Positions 11,264 through 21,510 of a stretch of 64,000 bases of DNA are shown here, one piece after another; within the stretch, counting starts at the first letter, position 1, and every line of letters begins with the position of its first letter. This stretch comes from a gamma proteobacterium HTCC2207 (GTDB lineage Bacteria; Pseudomonadota; Gammaproteobacteria; Pseudomonadales; Porticoccaceae). The notes under the pieces are model-generated. The model made no database searches, was not told the origin of the DNA, and saw only the letters and a list, made by a program, of their open reading frames with translations. The translations under genes were made by a program, and so were the position numbers. The DNA lies in assembly GCA_905182265.1 (NCBI GenBank), contig CAJJAO010000006.1:1-64000 (forward strand), given 5' to 3'.

Positions 11264-12361
11264 TTACAGGCGCATTGGCATAACAACATAGACCGCTGAG
11301 CCATCGGCAGCGTCCTCGACTAGAGCACTGCTATTTGAATCCGACAATGTGAACCGGATTTCAGTGCCCTTAAGCACATTCAAGACATCCAGTAGGTAAC
11401 TAACATTAAATCCAATTTCTAGGTCATTACCAGCATAGTTAACAGTGACCTCTTCTTCAGCCTCTTCTTGCTCAGGATTATTAGCTACCATCTTGATGGC
11501 GCCATTAGATAGCAAGATACGCACACCACGATATTTTTCATTAGATAAAATAGCTGTGCGACCGAAGGCCTGCTTGAGCTCAGCGCGATCACCAATAACC
11601 TGCTTGTCGCCACCCTTGGGCAGCACGCGATCATAGTCTGGGTATGCGCCGTCAACTAACTTAGACGTAAAGCAGTAGTCAGTACCTGTGATACGAATAT
11701 GGTTGGCACCCATAGCCACTTGCACAATCTCGTCACCCAACAGCCGCGAAAGCTCCATAATGCCCTTACGAGGCAGAATAGCGGTTAACGTGCCCTCGAC
11801 TTCTACTTCACACTCGCCGTCGCATAGGGCCATTCTGTGACCGTCTGTGGCGACTGCGCGCAATTTATTTGTCGACACTTCCCACAGCATGCCGTTTAGG
11901 TAATACCTAACGTCTTGCTGAGCCATCGCAAAGGATGTAGCTTCAATGAGACCCTTGAGCATGCTGGCCTGGACCGCGAAATCAATGCCTTTCTCGCCCT
12001 CATCAACCGAGGGGAATTCATTGGCAGGCAGAGTAGCCAAGGTAAACTTACTGCGCCCGCTCTTGAGCTGAGCCTTGCCATCGCTACTTGAGAAATCAAC
12101 CTGCGCACCTTCTGGAAGCGAACGACAAATATCGAGAAACTTACGCGCCGAGACGGTAACTTCACCACCCTCATCCGCAGAACCCACTTCCGTGGAGCCA
12201 ACAATTTCAACCTCAAGATCCGTACCGGTCAATGACAGACGGGTACCTTGCAGACTTAGCAAGACATTGGACAAAATAGGCAGAGTTTGGCGGCGTTCAA
12301 CAACACCGACAACAAGCTGTAAGGGGTTGAGTAATGCTTCTCGGGAAAGGCTGAATTTCAT
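11264..12361 (-). CDS. dnaN: DNA polymerase III beta sliding clamp
   Basis: Forms the ring-shaped processivity clamp for DNA polymerase III. The 365-residue protein has the three clamp domains; recognisable stretches are VVERRQTLPILSNVLL near residue 20, RYYLNGMLWE in the middle and the C-terminal YVVMPMRL that contributes to the peptide-binding pocket. The length matches E. coli (366). It follows dnaA by 37 nt on the same strand, the conserved dnaA-dnaN operon arrangement. Confidence 0.98.
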   Translation of the reverse strand: MKFSLSREALLNPLQLVVGVVERRQTLPILSNVLLSLQGTRLSLTGTDLEVEIVGSTEVGSADEGGEVTVSARKFLDICRSLPEGAQVDFSSSDGKAQLKSGRSKFTLATLPANEFPSVDEGEKGIDFAVQASMLKGLIEATSFAMAQQDVRYYLNGMLWEVSTNKLRAVATDGHRMALCDGECEVEVEGTLTAILPRKGIMELSRLLGDEIVQVAMGANHIRITGTDYCFTSKLVDGAYPDYDRVLPKGGDKQVIGDRAELKQAFGRTAILSNEKYRGVRILLSNGAIKMVANNPEQEEAEEEVTVNYAGNDLEIGFNVSYLLDVLNVLKGTEIRFTLSDSNSSALVEDAADGSAVYVVMPMRL

Positions 12362-12398
12362 GGTAACTTTTATTCTCCAACACTTGGTAACAGTTAAA

Positions 12399-13853
12399 TT
12401 AGGTCGATAGCGTTCTGTAGAGGTTCTTTAGATCGCGCTGCACTTCTCTATCAATACTCTCAAGCTCTTTCACCTTGCGGCAAGCATGCAGTACCGTCGT
12501 GTGGTCGCGACCACCAAATGACTCTCCAATCTCAGGCAAACTATGGTTCGTCAGCTCTTTAGCAATAGACATTGCAACCTGCCTAGGCCGAGCCACGGAA
12601 CGACTGCGCCGTTTAGACAGAAGGTCCGACATCTTAAGCTTATAATAGTCGGCAACAACCCTCTGAATATTGTCTATGGTAACTAGCTTATCCTGCAGTG
12701 CCAATAGGTCTTTAAGGGATTCCCTAATTAAATCTATATCAATTGCCCGGCCAGTGAACTGGGCATGAGCCATTACCCTTTTCAGCGCGCCCTCGAGCTC
12801 ACGAACATTAGAGCGAATGCGCTGGGCAATAAAGAATGCGGCGTCTTCAGACAGGGACATACCCACCTGTTCAGCCTTGTTGATCAAGATCGCTGCACGA
12901 GTTTCTAATTCCGGAGGCTCAACAGCCACCGTCAGTCCCCAACCAAATCGAGATTTAAGGCGCTCTTCTACCCCATCGATCTCTTTAGGGTAGCGATCGC
13001 AGGTAAGAATCATCTGCTGGCCACCCTCAAGCAAAGCATTGTAGGTATGGAAAAACTCTTCCTGGGACCGCTCTTTGCCCGAAAAGAACTGAATATCATC
13101 AATTAACAGCGCATCTACCGATCGATAAAAGCGCTTAAACTCGTCAATCGCTTTAAGCTGTAGCGCCTTAACCATATCTGCCACAAACCGCTCAGAGTGC
13201 AGATAAACAATTTTTGCATCAGGCTTTCTGGCCTTAAGCGCATTGCCAACAGCGTGCATCAGGTGAGTTTTACCCAGGCCAACACCACCGTAGATAAAGA
13301 GTGGGTTATAAGACCCACCAGGATTTTCTGCCACCTGCTGAGCTGCAGCAAAAGCAAGCTGATTGGACTTACCCTCGACAAAACTGTCGAAGGTGAAATT
13401 TTTGTTTAGATTAGTCTTCAGGCTGCTTTCGGCCGCAGACTTAATAATGGCCGGCGCGTCGACAATAATTCGAGAGCTATTATCAGCGCGGAAATGTGGC
13501 TCATTAAAATTTGGGCGTTCAGCCATAGGCGCAACAACAGGTTGGCCATCAGCAGGCTGACTATTTTGAAAGTGAGGACGTCTTGAAGGTTTTGCGGTAA
13601 CACCCAACGATATGGAGCGGCCTCCTAACTCATCAAAAAGTTCTTCGATACGAGACAAAAATTTAGTTTTGACCCAGTCTTCAATAAACCGGTTGGGAGC
13701 CATTAGCTGAACGCTAGAGCCTCCATTAATAACATCAGTCACAGGCGCGACTGTCAGTGGGCGAATCCAGGTATTATATTGCTGCTCAGGCAACTCACTT
13801 CTGAGCTGACTCTGGCATTGCGACCAAACCGTTTCTGGCACATCAAACCCCAT
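12399..13853 (-). CDS. dnaA: chromosomal replication initiator DnaA
   Basis: AAA+ initiator that binds DnaA boxes and opens oriC. Domain I lies at the N-terminus ([25 protein letters not shown]), a variable linker runs to about residue 145, the AAA+ core has Walker [17 protein letters not shown] and Walker [21 protein letters not shown], and the C-terminal DNA-binding signature is [16 protein letters not shown]. The track start is GTG 13859, but AAGG sits only 2 nt from it and 8 nt from the next in-frame ATG at 13853, so the ATG is preferred (484 residues). The upstream region holds DnaA boxes, suggesting autoregulation. Confidence 0.98.
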   Translation of the reverse strand: MGFDVPETVWSQCQSQLRSELPEQQYNTWIRPLTVAPVTDVINGGSSVQLMAPNRFIEDWVKTKFLSRIEELFDELGGRSISLGVTAKPSRRPHFQNSQPADGQPVVAPMAERPNFNEPHFRADNSSRIIVDAPAIIKSAAESSLKTNLNKNFTFDSFVEGKSNQLAFAAAQQVAENPGGSYNPLFIYGGVGLGKTHLMHAVGNALKARKPDAKIVYLHSERFVADMVKALQLKAIDEFKRFYRSVDALLIDDIQFFSGKERSQEEFFHTYNALLEGGQQMILTCDRYPKEIDGVEERLKSRFGWGLTVAVEPPELETRAAILINKAEQVGMSLSEDAAFFIAQRIRSNVRELEGALKRVMAHAQFTGRAIDIDLIRESLKDLLALQDKLVTIDNIQRVVADYYKLKMSDLLSKRRSRSVARPRQVAMSIAKELTNHSLPEIGESFGGRDHTTVLHACRKVKELESIDREVQRDLKNLYRTLST

Positions 13854-14024
13854 TATCACAACCTTAATTTACCCGCATCACTACCCAGAAAACCAAACCC
13901 AATTTCCGCAGAAACAAGCTCAGTTCGCCAAGAAACACGCAACTCATTTCTTGTTATTTTTACACTTTTTGCTATTTTTTAACTATTTTCTTAATAAGAT
14001 GGATTCTATACCCTGCAACAGGAT

Positions 14025-14033
14025 TTATCCACA
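14025..14033 (+). promoter_or_regulatory. DnaA box (perfect)
   Basis: TTATCCACA, an exact match to the strongest DnaA box consensus, on the plus strand in the dnaA upstream region. Confidence 0.75.
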
Positions 14034-14111
14034 TGGACAAAAAAGACAAACATTATGGCAAAAACACAAAAACCAATTAAATCAGTGAGTTATATAAAAA
14101 CAATGTTTTTT

Positions 14112-14120
14112 TTATCAACA
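14112..14120 (+). promoter_or_regulatory. DnaA box (one mismatch)
   Basis: TTATCAACA differs from the consensus at one position and directly abuts an eight-T tract, a layout compatible with a DNA unwinding element. Confidence 0.5.
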
Positions 14121-14158
14121 GCGACACAAAATAAACTGGTCAATAAATAACCAATAAT

Positions 14159-14167
14159 TGTGGATAA
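14159..14167 (-). promoter_or_regulatory. DnaA box (perfect)
   Basis: TGTGGATAA on the plus strand is TTATCCACA on the minus strand, an exact consensus match. Confidence 0.75.
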
Positions 14168-14169
14168 CC

Positions 14170-14178
14170 TGTGGATAT
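14170..14178 (-). promoter_or_regulatory. DnaA box (one mismatch)
   Basis: TGTGGATAT (ATATCCACA on the minus strand) lies 11 nt from the perfect box at 14159 in the same orientation, about one helical turn away, so it forms a phased pair. Confidence 0.6.
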
Positions 14179-14273
14179 ACAGTATAGAACCAGTGTTTAA
14201 CTCGGGATCCATGCATTTTGTAATAAACTCGATTAAATACCAAGCGCGAAGGTGACCAATATAAAATAACCGG

Positions 14274-15689
14274 TCACTTTCCGATGCAAAACGAAGAGAA
14301 TATACGTCCTAGTAAATCGTCTGAAGAAAACTGGCCAGTAATCTCAGAGAGGTGATTTTGCGCCTGACGCAAATCCTCAGCAAGTAACTCACCAGCACCG
14401 GCACCTTCAAGCTGACGAATACCAGTAGAGACCAGTTCTAGCGCCTTTATTAAGGCATCTAAATGCCTGCGTCGAGCCGAAAATACACCCTCTGACTGAC
14501 CTTCATAGCCCGCGGCTTGCTGTAAGTACTCGGTGAGCTCCGCAAAGCCTAGTTGCTCCTTAACCGAAAGGGCGAAAGTGTTGTCACGCCCATTGATAGC
14601 ACCGGGCTGTTGGTCGCAGCGGTCTATCTTATTCAGTACTAAAACCACCGGCTGGCGAGTATCTGGGTAACGAGTGAAAAACTCTGGCCAAATAGTGCTC
14701 AGATCAGGCTCATCGGTCTCTGTGATATCAACAACAAACAGAATAAGATCTGCTTTTTCAATCTCTACCCAGGCGCGGCGAACCCCTTCTTGCTCTATCT
14801 CGTCATTGGTCTCGCGAAGTCCCGCAGTATCAACAATATTAAGTGGCAAACCATTTAACGTAATCTTCTCACGCAATACATCCCTAGTGGTCCCAGCAAT
14901 AGAGGTAACGATTGCCGCATCACTACCAGCCAGTGCATTTAACAGACTCGATTTGCCGGCATTGGGCTTGCCTGCTAGCACTAATGTCATGCCATCCCTA
15001 AGCAATGAGCCCTGCTCGGCTCTATGCAAAATATCCCGCAGGTCTGTCTTAAGAGCGTGAAGATTACCGTGAAGCCTTTCATCCGCTAAAAAATCAATTT
15101 CTTCTTCAGGGAAATCAATCGCAGCTTCAACGTAGATTCTTAGTTGAATCATTGTTTCTACCAATCCATTGACCAATAGACTGAACTCACCCTGCATAGA
15201 CTTCACTGCAGACCGAGCCGCTTGAAAAGAGGACGCATCAATTAAATCGGCAATAGCCTCAGCCTGAGCGAGATCCATTTTATCATTCAAAAACGCCCTT
15301 TCGCTAAACTCTCCAGGCCGAGCCAACCGGGCGCCCAGCTCTATACAGCGCTGCACCAACTGATCGAGCACTACCGCACCACCATGGCCCTGTAGTTCAA
15401 GCACGGTTTCCCCAGTAAACGAATGAGGGGCAACGAAGTACAGCGCCACTCCCTCGTCAATTGCCTCTCCGGAGGCATCTAAAAACCCACTATACGTCGC
15501 TACTCTAGGCGCAAGAGACTGCCCCTCCCCCAATAGCCCCGCAATAAAGGCATCTAGGTTATTCCCCGAGAGACGAACGATACCAACGCCACCACGGCCT
15601 GGCGCCGTGGCAATAGCCACAATCGTATCTAGGCTATTTGCAAGAGACGAGCCAGCGGTGTCAAAGGATTCGGAATTAATATTTGTCAT
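14274..15689 (-). CDS. mnmE: tRNA uridine-5-carboxymethylaminomethyl modification GTPase MnmE
   Basis: GTPase that works with MnmG to modify the wobble uridine (U34) of certain tRNAs. The 471-residue protein has an N-terminal folate-binding domain ([32 protein letters not shown]), a GTPase domain inserted in a helical domain (P-loop [16 protein letters not shown] near residue 221, [12 protein letters not shown]), and the invariant C-terminal FCIGK. In most relatives it lies next to mnmG and diverges from dnaA; here it sits directly upstream of dnaA on the same strand, 4 kb from mnmG. An imperfect inverted repeat (GTGACC...GGTCAC) overlaps its stop. Confidence 0.98.
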   Translation of the reverse strand: MTNINSESFDTAGSSLANSLDTIVAIATAPGRGGVGIVRLSGNNLDAFIAGLLGEGQSLAPRVATYSGFLDASGEAIDEGVALYFVAPHSFTGETVLELQGHGGAVVLDQLVQRCIELGARLARPGEFSERAFLNDKMDLAQAEAIADLIDASSFQAARSAVKSMQGEFSLLVNGLVETMIQLRIYVEAAIDFPEEEIDFLADERLHGNLHALKTDLRDILHRAEQGSLLRDGMTLVLAGKPNAGKSSLLNALAGSDAAIVTSIAGTTRDVLREKITLNGLPLNIVDTAGLRETNDEIEQEGVRRAWVEIEKADLILFVVDITETDEPDLSTIWPEFFTRYPDTRQPVVLVLNKIDRCDQQPGAINGRDNTFALSVKEQLGFAELTEYLQQAAGYEGQSEGVFSARRRHLDALIKALELVSTGIRQLEGAGAGELLAEDLRQAQNHLSEITGQFSSDDLLGRIFSSFCIGK

Positions 15690-15707
15690 GTTTTGATTAT
15701 GCCATAG

Positions 15708-15733
15708 AGAAAAAAGGCCCCGTTAGGAGCCTT
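15708..15733 (-). terminator. rho-independent terminator after yidC
   Basis: On the minus strand AAGGCTCC-TAAC-GGGGCCTT forms an 8-bp stem (one G-T pair) with a 4-nt loop, followed by a T-run. It separates the rpmH-rnpA-yidD-yidC run from mnmE. Confidence 0.85.
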
Positions 15734-15774
15734 TTCTTTGTCTTTGTTAGATTTCATCAGCTATTTGATATCGC

Positions 15775-17454
15775 TTACTTCTTTTTGGCAACCTGAAGCT
15801 GCCGATTAACAAACCATTGCTGTGCCATAGACAGTAAGTTGTTCACCGTCCAATACAGTACTAAGCCTGCCGGGAAAATCATAAAGAAGAAAGTAAACAT
15901 CACTGGCATCAACTGCATTACCTTAGCCTGCATAGGGTCTGTAGGCACTGGCTGCATCTTCTGCATCAGTAACATACTTGCACCCATCACCAGGGGTAAT
16001 ACAAAGAAAGGATCTTTTGCAGACAGATCCTGGATCCAGAAAATCCAAGGTGAATGACGAATTTCTACAGACTCGAGTAATACCCAGTAAAGAGACAGAA
16101 AAACCGGCATCTGCAGCAACATGGGGAAACAACCACCAGCTGGATTGACCTTTTCTTTCTTATAAAGCGCCATTAGTTCCTGGGACATCTTCGCTCTGTC
16201 GTCACCATGAATCTCTTTTAAACGCGTCATCTCAGGCTGCAGGTTACGCATCTTAGCCATGGACTTAAGGCTAGCAGCAGACAGGGGATACAGAAGCATT
16301 TTGATACAAACCGTCAGCAATATAATTGACCAACCCCAGTTACCAACAACGCTTTGAATAAACTGCAGCGCAGCAAAAATCGGCTTGGCTAGCATCCATA
16401 AAAAACCGTAATCAACTGTCAGGTCTAGATACTCAGCGAGCTCAGTCAACCTGTCCTGATCCTTAGGACCCACGTAGAACTGTGCTTTATACTCACCGTA
16501 GCCACCAGCAGGAACCGAGATTGCCTGGCCGGTAAAGCCCATTAGGTATATGTCTTGCCCAGCCAACTTACGCAGGCTAAAGCTATTTTTATCGTCGCCA
16601 GGTGGAACCCAAGCGCTAATAAAGTAATGCTGGACCATTGCCACCCAACCACCTGTAACGGTGGCCTTAACTGACTCATCTTCCATATCACCAAAATCGT
16701 ACTTGGCAAAATTTTGCTCTTGTTCTCTCAGAGCAGCGCCAAGGTAAGGCATCACACCACCACTCGACTCAATCAAAGGCTCCTGTGAGTCTCTTTTGAT
16801 CTGACCATAGAAATTGGCCTGCCAAGGGTCATAAGTCAGGTTGTTAACTAAGTATTCAACGCCAATACTGTAATCACCAGACTTAAACTGAAAGCGTTTA
16901 GTAATTTCTACACCATCTTGATCAAAGGTAAGGTCTACGTTAAGCACCTCATCCCCACCCATCATTTGGTAACTGTTACTTGTCACTCTATAACGGGGCC
17001 GACCATCGGCAGTATCAGTACCGTTTTTGCCAATTAACCCGCTCTGGGCTACATAGGTACTATTAGGCAGTCTATTTAGCAGCATAAAAGGTTGGCCGCC
17101 ATCTTCAGGCATCGCAGTAAGATGCTCTAACAGGCGAACTTCAACAATATCTCCACCCAATGTATCGATTTTCACTTCGAACACATCTGTGGCCACCAAA
17201 ACCAAACGGCTATTCGCAGTCGCCGGTGTTAGCTCTATTGGCAACTCATTCATAAGCTCAGGTAGTTCTGCTCCAGTGTTAACCTCAACAGCTGGTAACT
17301 CGGACGAGACGGATTGATCTACCGAACCAATTGCTTGGGATGCAGAAGGAGCTGCCGCCTGAGATTGGGTAGAATCAAATTGATCCCATTGAATCAGTAA
17401 CAGCCAAGCGACAACGCCAATGGCAACTAAATTAAGTGTTTTCTGCCAATCCAT
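15775..17454 (-). CDS. yidC: membrane protein insertase YidC
   Basis: Inserts and folds inner-membrane proteins alone or with Sec; known substrates include the ATP synthase c subunit encoded in this window. The chosen ATG at 17454 gives MDWQKTLNLVAIGVVAWLLL, the classical start with the first membrane segment; the track start is 11 codons earlier and lacks support. A large periplasmic domain (about residues 60-340) precedes the conserved insertase core with KVNPAGGCFPMLLQMPVF and five C-terminal helices. 559 residues, the normal gammaproteobacterial length. It follows yidD by 8 nt. Confidence 0.97.
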   Translation of the reverse strand: MDWQKTLNLVAIGVVAWLLLIQWDQFDSTQSQAAAPSASQAIGSVDQSVSSELPAVEVNTGAELPELMNELPIELTPATANSRLVLVATDVFEVKIDTLGGDIVEVRLLEHLTAMPEDGGQPFMLLNRLPNSTYVAQSGLIGKNGTDTADGRPRYRVTSNSYQMMGGDEVLNVDLTFDQDGVEITKRFQFKSGDYSIGVEYLVNNLTYDPWQANFYGQIKRDSQEPLIESSGGVMPYLGAALREQEQNFAKYDFGDMEDESVKATVTGGWVAMVQHYFISAWVPPGDDKNSFSLRKLAGQDIYLMGFTGQAISVPAGGYGEYKAQFYVGPKDQDRLTELAEYLDLTVDYGFLWMLAKPIFAALQFIQSVVGNWGWSIILLTVCIKMLLYPLSAASLKSMAKMRNLQPEMTRLKEIHGDDRAKMSQELMALYKKEKVNPAGGCFPMLLQMPVFLSLYWVLLESVEIRHSPWIFWIQDLSAKDPFFVLPLVMGASMLLMQKMQPVPTDPMQAKVMQLMPVMFTFFFMIFPAGLVLYWTVNNLLSMAQQWFVNRQLQVAKKK

Positions 17455-17462
17455 ACTATTTA

Positions 17463-17768
17463 TTACTCTGAGTGATTTGTGGGGCAATTAGTTGTGGTGT
17501 CTTTCATGCTTTCTCGTCTATCTGTTGCGCTTTCTAGCTTGACGTCCTGCTTTTTATCTTTAACAACAGGGTCATAGCCACCGGGGTGAAACGGGTGGCA
17601 TTTTATAAGTCTTCGCGACGTAAGATAACCCCCTTTAAAAAAACCATAGGTGTCAAAGGCTTCTTCCGCATAGGCGGAGCAACTAGGGTGAAACCGGCAG
17701 TTACTGCCTAACATGGGGCTAATAGCAAACCGATAAAATTTAATCAGGCCAATAGCGACTCTACGCAT
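17463..17768 (-). CDS. yidD: membrane protein insertion efficiency factor YidD
   Basis: Small membrane-associated protein that aids YidC-dependent insertion. The signature GSNCRFHPSCSAYAEEAFDTYG and the segment KCHPFHPGGYDPV with conserved Cys and His/Gly residues are clear. The track start is upstream; ATG 17768 (MRRVAIGLIKFYRF) overlaps the rnpA end by 8 nt and matches family starts, giving 101 residues. A short charged C-terminal tail follows the conserved domain. Confidence 0.93.
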   Translation of the reverse strand: MRRVAIGLIKFYRFAISPMLGSNCRFHPSCSAYAEEAFDTYGFFKGGYLTSRRLIKCHPFHPGGYDPVVKDKKQDVKLESATDRRESMKDTTTNCPTNHSE

Positions 17769-18144
17769 TGTTATTTTCCAAGGCATCAAAACGCTGGAGC
17801 AGTCTGCCCCAAGATTGACCCAACAACAAGTTCAACTCTTTAGACGACAGTAAGCCAGCGTCTTTGCGCGCTAAAAATATGATGTCTAAAGGTAAAGGGA
17901 AATCTATTTGTCGAAAAGTGTCTCGAACAGCCCTTTTAATGCGGTTACGGGCAACAGCCGTAGGTACATTCTTTTTCCCGATCACCAATCCGAGTCTCGA
18001 CTGCTCACAGTCACTGGGCTTGGCTAATATAAGAAGTTTAGGGTGGGAGACTTTGACCTTATTACCGTCGAAAACCTCCTGAAATTCGGAGGCTTTGAGA
18101 AGGCGTCGGTTCTTACTGAAGGCGTAACTGGGCACGGGGCCCAA
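17761..18144 (-). CDS. rnpA: ribonuclease P protein component
   Basis: Protein subunit of RNase P, which trims tRNA 5' leaders. The RNR-type motif region is seen as GKKNVPTAVARNRIKRAVRDTFR near residue 60. 127 residues, normal. The track start is TTG 18144, with AAGG 3 nt upstream; an in-frame GTG three codons in (PSYAFSKNRRLL) is an alternative, so the start is unsure. It lies 5 nt after rpmH and overlaps yidD, the universal rpmH-rnpA-yidD order. Confidence 0.95.
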   Translation of the reverse strand: MGPVPSYAFSKNRRLLKASEFQEVFDGNKVKVSHPKLLILAKPSDCEQSRLGLVIGKKNVPTAVARNRIKRAVRDTFRQIDFPLPLDIIFLARKDAGLLSSKELNLLLGQSWGRLLQRFDALENNNA

Positions 18145-18149
18145 TAACC

Positions 18150-18284
18150 TTATGCTGCTAGGCGCTTACGGCCTTTCGCACGTCGACGATTCAAAACTGC
18201 ACGACCGCCCTTAGTGGCCATACGAGATCTAAAGCCGTGGGTGCGTTTGCGCTTAACGTTACTTGGTTGAAATGTTCTTTTCAT
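18150..18284 (-). CDS. rpmH: 50S ribosomal protein L34
   Basis: Too short for the ORF track. The minus strand encodes a 44-residue protein starting [19 protein letters not shown] and ending [10 protein letters not shown], the canonical L34 sequence. It binds 23S rRNA in the large ribosomal subunit. It leads the rnpA-yidD-yidC run. In most gammaproteobacteria rpmH points away from dnaA; here both are read in the same direction. Confidence 0.98.
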   Translation of the reverse strand: MKRTFQPSNVKRKRTHGFRSRMATKGGRAVLNRRRAKGRKRLAA

Positions 18285-18924
18285 GTCTACAAATCCGAAG
18301 AATAAATTACAGTACTGCTTTAAGGCGGGCGAGTCTAATGAAATTCCCCTCCTATATCAACGCTTTATTACTTAAATCTCACTTAATTTCCTTAAACCAA
18401 AGCCGAACTGTCATTGCCAATCCCCCTTATCTATACCTTCCACTATTCCAGAAAGTTAAACGCCCACAACTAACTCACAGCTTATGCAGCGCCTAATTAA
18501 CAAGATCAACTAAAAGCAGGGATATACGCCCTAGAAAATACTTTCCTGTGCAAATCTCTGTATAGAAACAATACTTACTCAAGAAATTCATCTAAAAACA
18601 ACAGATTCCAAAATTGTCTAAAAACTATCACCAATCAAAACAGAAGTACTCACAGAATGAAAACCAAACTAACCAAGAGCTTATACAACCAATAACTCAC
18701 CCTAACACTATGAAAAATATAAGTTAAATAAAGTTAACCACAAAAAACGGCCTCCCTAATAACAACAGTAATAACCTAATACATATAATATAAAGATAAT
18801 ATTACATACCTATAAGTTAAAAGAGCACGAGTTAACCACAGCAACGGCAGACCGATAAAAACACTTAATATTTATAGCCACACCCGTATAATGGCCAGCT
18901 ACCCCCAACCCAGTAAAGATTGCC
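18285..18924. other. AT-rich divergent gap, second candidate origin region
   Basis: A 640-bp gene-free interval at the point where the minus-strand block ends and the plus-strand block begins. It is very AT-rich, especially 18700-18820, and has no long ORF. Two copies of TTAACCACA (18733-18741 and 18831-18839) differ from the DnaA box at one base; other matches are weaker. The position next to mnmG recalls the E. coli oriC location. It must also hold the rpmH and mnmG promoters. Confidence 0.45.
18887..18892 (+). promoter_or_regulatory. candidate -10 element for mnmG
   Basis: A perfect TATAAT 32 nt before the mnmG ATG. The -35 is poor (CTTAAT at 17-nt spacing), so only the -10 supports the call. 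Confidence 0.45.
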
Positions 18925-20799
18925 ATGCAACACCCAGATGTTTTTGATGTTATCGTCATTGGTGGCGGCCACGCAGGTACAGAAGCTTGCCTTGCCGCAG
19001 CACGTATGGGCTGCAGCACGTTACTTTTGACCCACAACATTGAAACTCTTGGTCAGATGTCCTGTAATCCAGCCATTGGCGGCATAGGCAAAAGTCACCT
19101 GGTCAAAGAAATTGACGCTCTCGGCGGCGCAATGGCGACCGCTACAGATCTGGGTGGCATCCAATTTAGAGTGCTCAACTCGAGAAAGGGCCCAGCAGTA
19201 AGGGCCACTCGTGCACAAGCTGATCGAGTTCGCTACAAAGCCGCTATTCGAGGAATTCTAGAAAACCAACCTAACCTGACTATTTTCCAGCAAGCGGTTG
19301 ATGACTTAATTATTGAAGGTGAGCGCGTAACAGGCGTAGTAACTCAAATGGGCTTAAGGTTTCGCAGCAAAACTGTTGTGGTAACTGCAGGAACGTTTTT
19401 AGCAGGCAAGGTTCATATTGGGTTAGAAAATCACTCCGCTGGCCGTGCTGGCGATCCCCCCTCAGAAAATCTCGCAAAAACATTGCGCGACCTTCCGTTC
19501 AGGGTTGAGCGACTTAAGACAGGTACGCCCCCTAGAATTGACGCTCGAAGCGTTGATTTTACTAATATGGAAGAGCAGTGGGGAGATAAGCCAGAACCGG
19601 TTATGTCTTATCTTGGCAGTATTGCCGATCACCCACCTCAAACTTGCTGTTGGGTGACATACACCAACCGCACCACTCACGATATTATCCGTGGTGGTAT
19701 GGATCGATCACCTATGTACACCGGCGTTATTGATGGTGTGGGCCCCAGATACTGCCCCTCTATTGAAGATAAGGTGGTGCGCTTTGCCGACAAAGATCAA
19801 CACCAAATATTTGTTGAGCCTGAAGGTTTAGATACCCATGAGCTCTATCCAAACGGCATATCAACAAGCCTTCCCTTTGATGTTCAGTTAGATCTGGTGC
19901 GATCAATCGTTGGTTTTGAAAACGCCCATATCACTCGTCCAGGCTACGCCATTGAATATGACTACTTCAATCCGCTTGATTTACAGTATTCCTTGGAAAC
20001 AAAAGCTATTCAGGGGTTGTTTTTTGCAGGGCAAATAAACGGTACTACAGGCTATGAAGAAGCCGCAGCTCAGGGGTTGCTCGCTGGGACTAATGCAGCA
20101 TTACAGGTTCAAGACAAAGAAAGCTGGTGCCCGCGCCGAGATACCGCATACATGGGTGTATTGGTTGACGATCTAATCACTATGGGCACAACAGAACCCT
20201 ACCGTATGTTCACCAGCCGAGCGGAATACCGCTTACTACTGCGAGAAGACAATGCTGATATCCGTCTTACAGAAAAGGGCCGTGAGCTTGGTTTGGTTGA
20301 CGATGCCCGTTGGCAGCAATTTAGTGAAAAGCGAGAGGCTATTGAGTTAGAGCGTCAGCGCTTAAAAAGCACGTGGATTCAACCCGGCACCCCAGAGGCA
20401 GAGAAGCTAGCAGACCATATTGAGAATAAACTGTCTCACGAATATAATTTATTCGAGCTACTCAAGCGGCCAGAGCTTAATTACAAAATTATCAGCTCCC
20501 TCTACCCTGTTGGAGAGCAAGATTTGGGTGAAAAAGTGGCAGAGCAGGTGGAGATTGATGCCAAATACAGTGGTTATATCAACCGCCAGCAAGACGAAGT
20601 CGACAAGCTCCAGCGTCATGAGAATACAGCGATCCCAATAGATTTTGATTATCTAAGCGTACGCGGGTTGTCCAATGAGGTTAAGCAAAAACTCGGGGAC
20701 GCAATGCCTGAAACCCTAGCGCGTGCCTCTCGAATTCCTGGTGTTACCCCCGCGGCTATCTCACTACTATTGGTGTTTCTTAAAAAACATGCCGCATAG
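18925..20799 (+). CDS. mnmG: tRNA uridine-5-carboxymethylaminomethyl modification enzyme MnmG (GidA)
   Basis: FAD-dependent partner of MnmE in wobble uridine modification. The FAD-binding Rossmann motif [19 protein letters not shown] is near residue 10, followed by [24 protein letters not shown], a GTPPRID segment and [19 protein letters not shown], all family hallmarks. 624 residues, near the usual 629. It starts the plus-strand series mnmG-rsmG-parA-parB; rsmG begins 11 nt before its end. Confidence 0.98.
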   Translation: MQHPDVFDVIVIGGGHAGTEACLAAARMGCSTLLLTHNIETLGQMSCNPAIGGIGKSHLVKEIDALGGAMATATDLGGIQFRVLNSRKGPAVRATRAQADRVRYKAAIRGILENQPNLTIFQQAVDDLIIEGERVTGVVTQMGLRFRSKTVVVTAGTFLAGKVHIGLENHSAGRAGDPPSENLAKTLRDLPFRVERLKTGTPPRIDARSVDFTNMEEQWGDKPEPVMSYLGSIADHPPQTCCWVTYTNRTTHDIIRGGMDRSPMYTGVIDGVGPRYCPSIEDKVVRFADKDQHQIFVEPEGLDTHELYPNGISTSLPFDVQLDLVRSIVGFENAHITRPGYAIEYDYFNPLDLQYSLETKAIQGLFFAGQINGTTGYEEAAAQGLLAGTNAALQVQDKESWCPRRDTAYMGVLVDDLITMGTTEPYRMFTSRAEYRLLLREDNADIRLTEKGRELGLVDDARWQQFSEKREAIELERQRLKSTWIQPGTPEAEKLADHIENKLSHEYNLFELLKRPELNYKIISSLYPVGEQDLGEKVAEQVEIDAKYSGYINRQQDEVDKLQRHENTAIPIDFDYLSVRGLSNEVKQKLGDAMPETLARASRIPGVTPAAISLLLVFLKKHAA

Positions 20800-21499
20800 T
20801 AATAAAGATAACCACAGCCTTCACGGGTCTCATGGCACTGATGTGACAGCGATCAAGCGAGCCCGCCTGCAAGCTGGCATCGATCGTCTGGGTATTAGCT
20901 GTACTATTCAGCAGTTAGATAAGCTATTGCAGTATGTGGACATGCTTGAGCGCTGGAATAAAGCCTACAATTTAACGGCCGTCCGTGACCCGATCCAAAT
21001 GATCGACCTACATATATTAGACAGTCTTGTGGTTCTGTCTCATATTGACCAGTCACAGGATATTATTGATGTGGGCACTGGCCCTGGTTTGCCTGGGATA
21101 CCACTAGCCATCATGAGCCCCGATAAAAACTTTACCCTACTCGACAGTAATGGCAAAAAAACGCGGTTTCTATTTCAGGTAATAAACGACCTAGGTCTGG
21201 ATAATGCTGTTGAGGTCAACGCTAGAGTTGAGGCATTTGAGTCAGATGGCAAATTTGACACGGTTCTTAGTCGAGCCTTTAGTTCTATTCCAGATATGCT
21301 TAAAAACTGTGGCCACCTAACCTCTGAAACAGGATCCTTTATGGCCATGAAAGGTAAAAACCCGGAATCAGAGTTGAGCCAGCTAGATAAAAACTATAAG
21401 GTTTCGGACTTGTGTCGATTAGATGTACCGGGTGTTGACGGTGAAAGACACCTTATAAAAATCATAAAAACTAATCGTTCGCCAAGTTCAAACACCTAA
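20789..21499 (+). CDS. rsmG: 16S rRNA (guanine-N7) methyltransferase RsmG (GidB)
   Basis: Methylates G527 of 16S rRNA using SAM. The SAM-binding loop [15 protein letters not shown] is near residue 92, preceded by [13 protein letters not shown], and [13 protein letters not shown] lies downstream, all typical. The track start is within mnmG; ATG 20789 ([11 protein letters not shown]) overlaps the mnmG stop by 11 nt and gives 236 residues. The N-terminal 25 residues are Asn/His/Ser-rich and longer than in E. coli (207 residues). Confidence 0.96.
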   Translation: MPHSNKDNHSLHGSHGTDVTAIKRARLQAGIDRLGISCTIQQLDKLLQYVDMLERWNKAYNLTAVRDPIQMIDLHILDSLVVLSHIDQSQDIIDVGTGPGLPGIPLAIMSPDKNFTLLDSNGKKTRFLFQVINDLGLDNAVEVNARVEAFESDGKFDTVLSRAFSSIPDMLKNCGHLTSETGSFMAMKGKNPESELSQLDKNYKVSDLCRLDVPGVDGERHLIKIIKTNRSPSSNT

Positions 21500-21510
21500 A
21501 GGTAAGTGCA

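Larger units (their letters stand above)
13860..14273. other. oriC-like region upstream of dnaA
   Basis: Gene-free 414-bp interval between dnaA and mnmE, strongly AT-rich, with two perfect DnaA boxes, two near-perfect ones and long A/T tracts, notably the stretch around 13950-14000 and the tract ending TTTTTTTTATCAACA near 14105-14120. DnaA-adjacent origins with such clusters are typical of Pseudomonas-like bacteria. The boxes could also serve dnaA autoregulation. An alternative origin position is the divergent gap 18285-18924. Confidence 0.6.
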
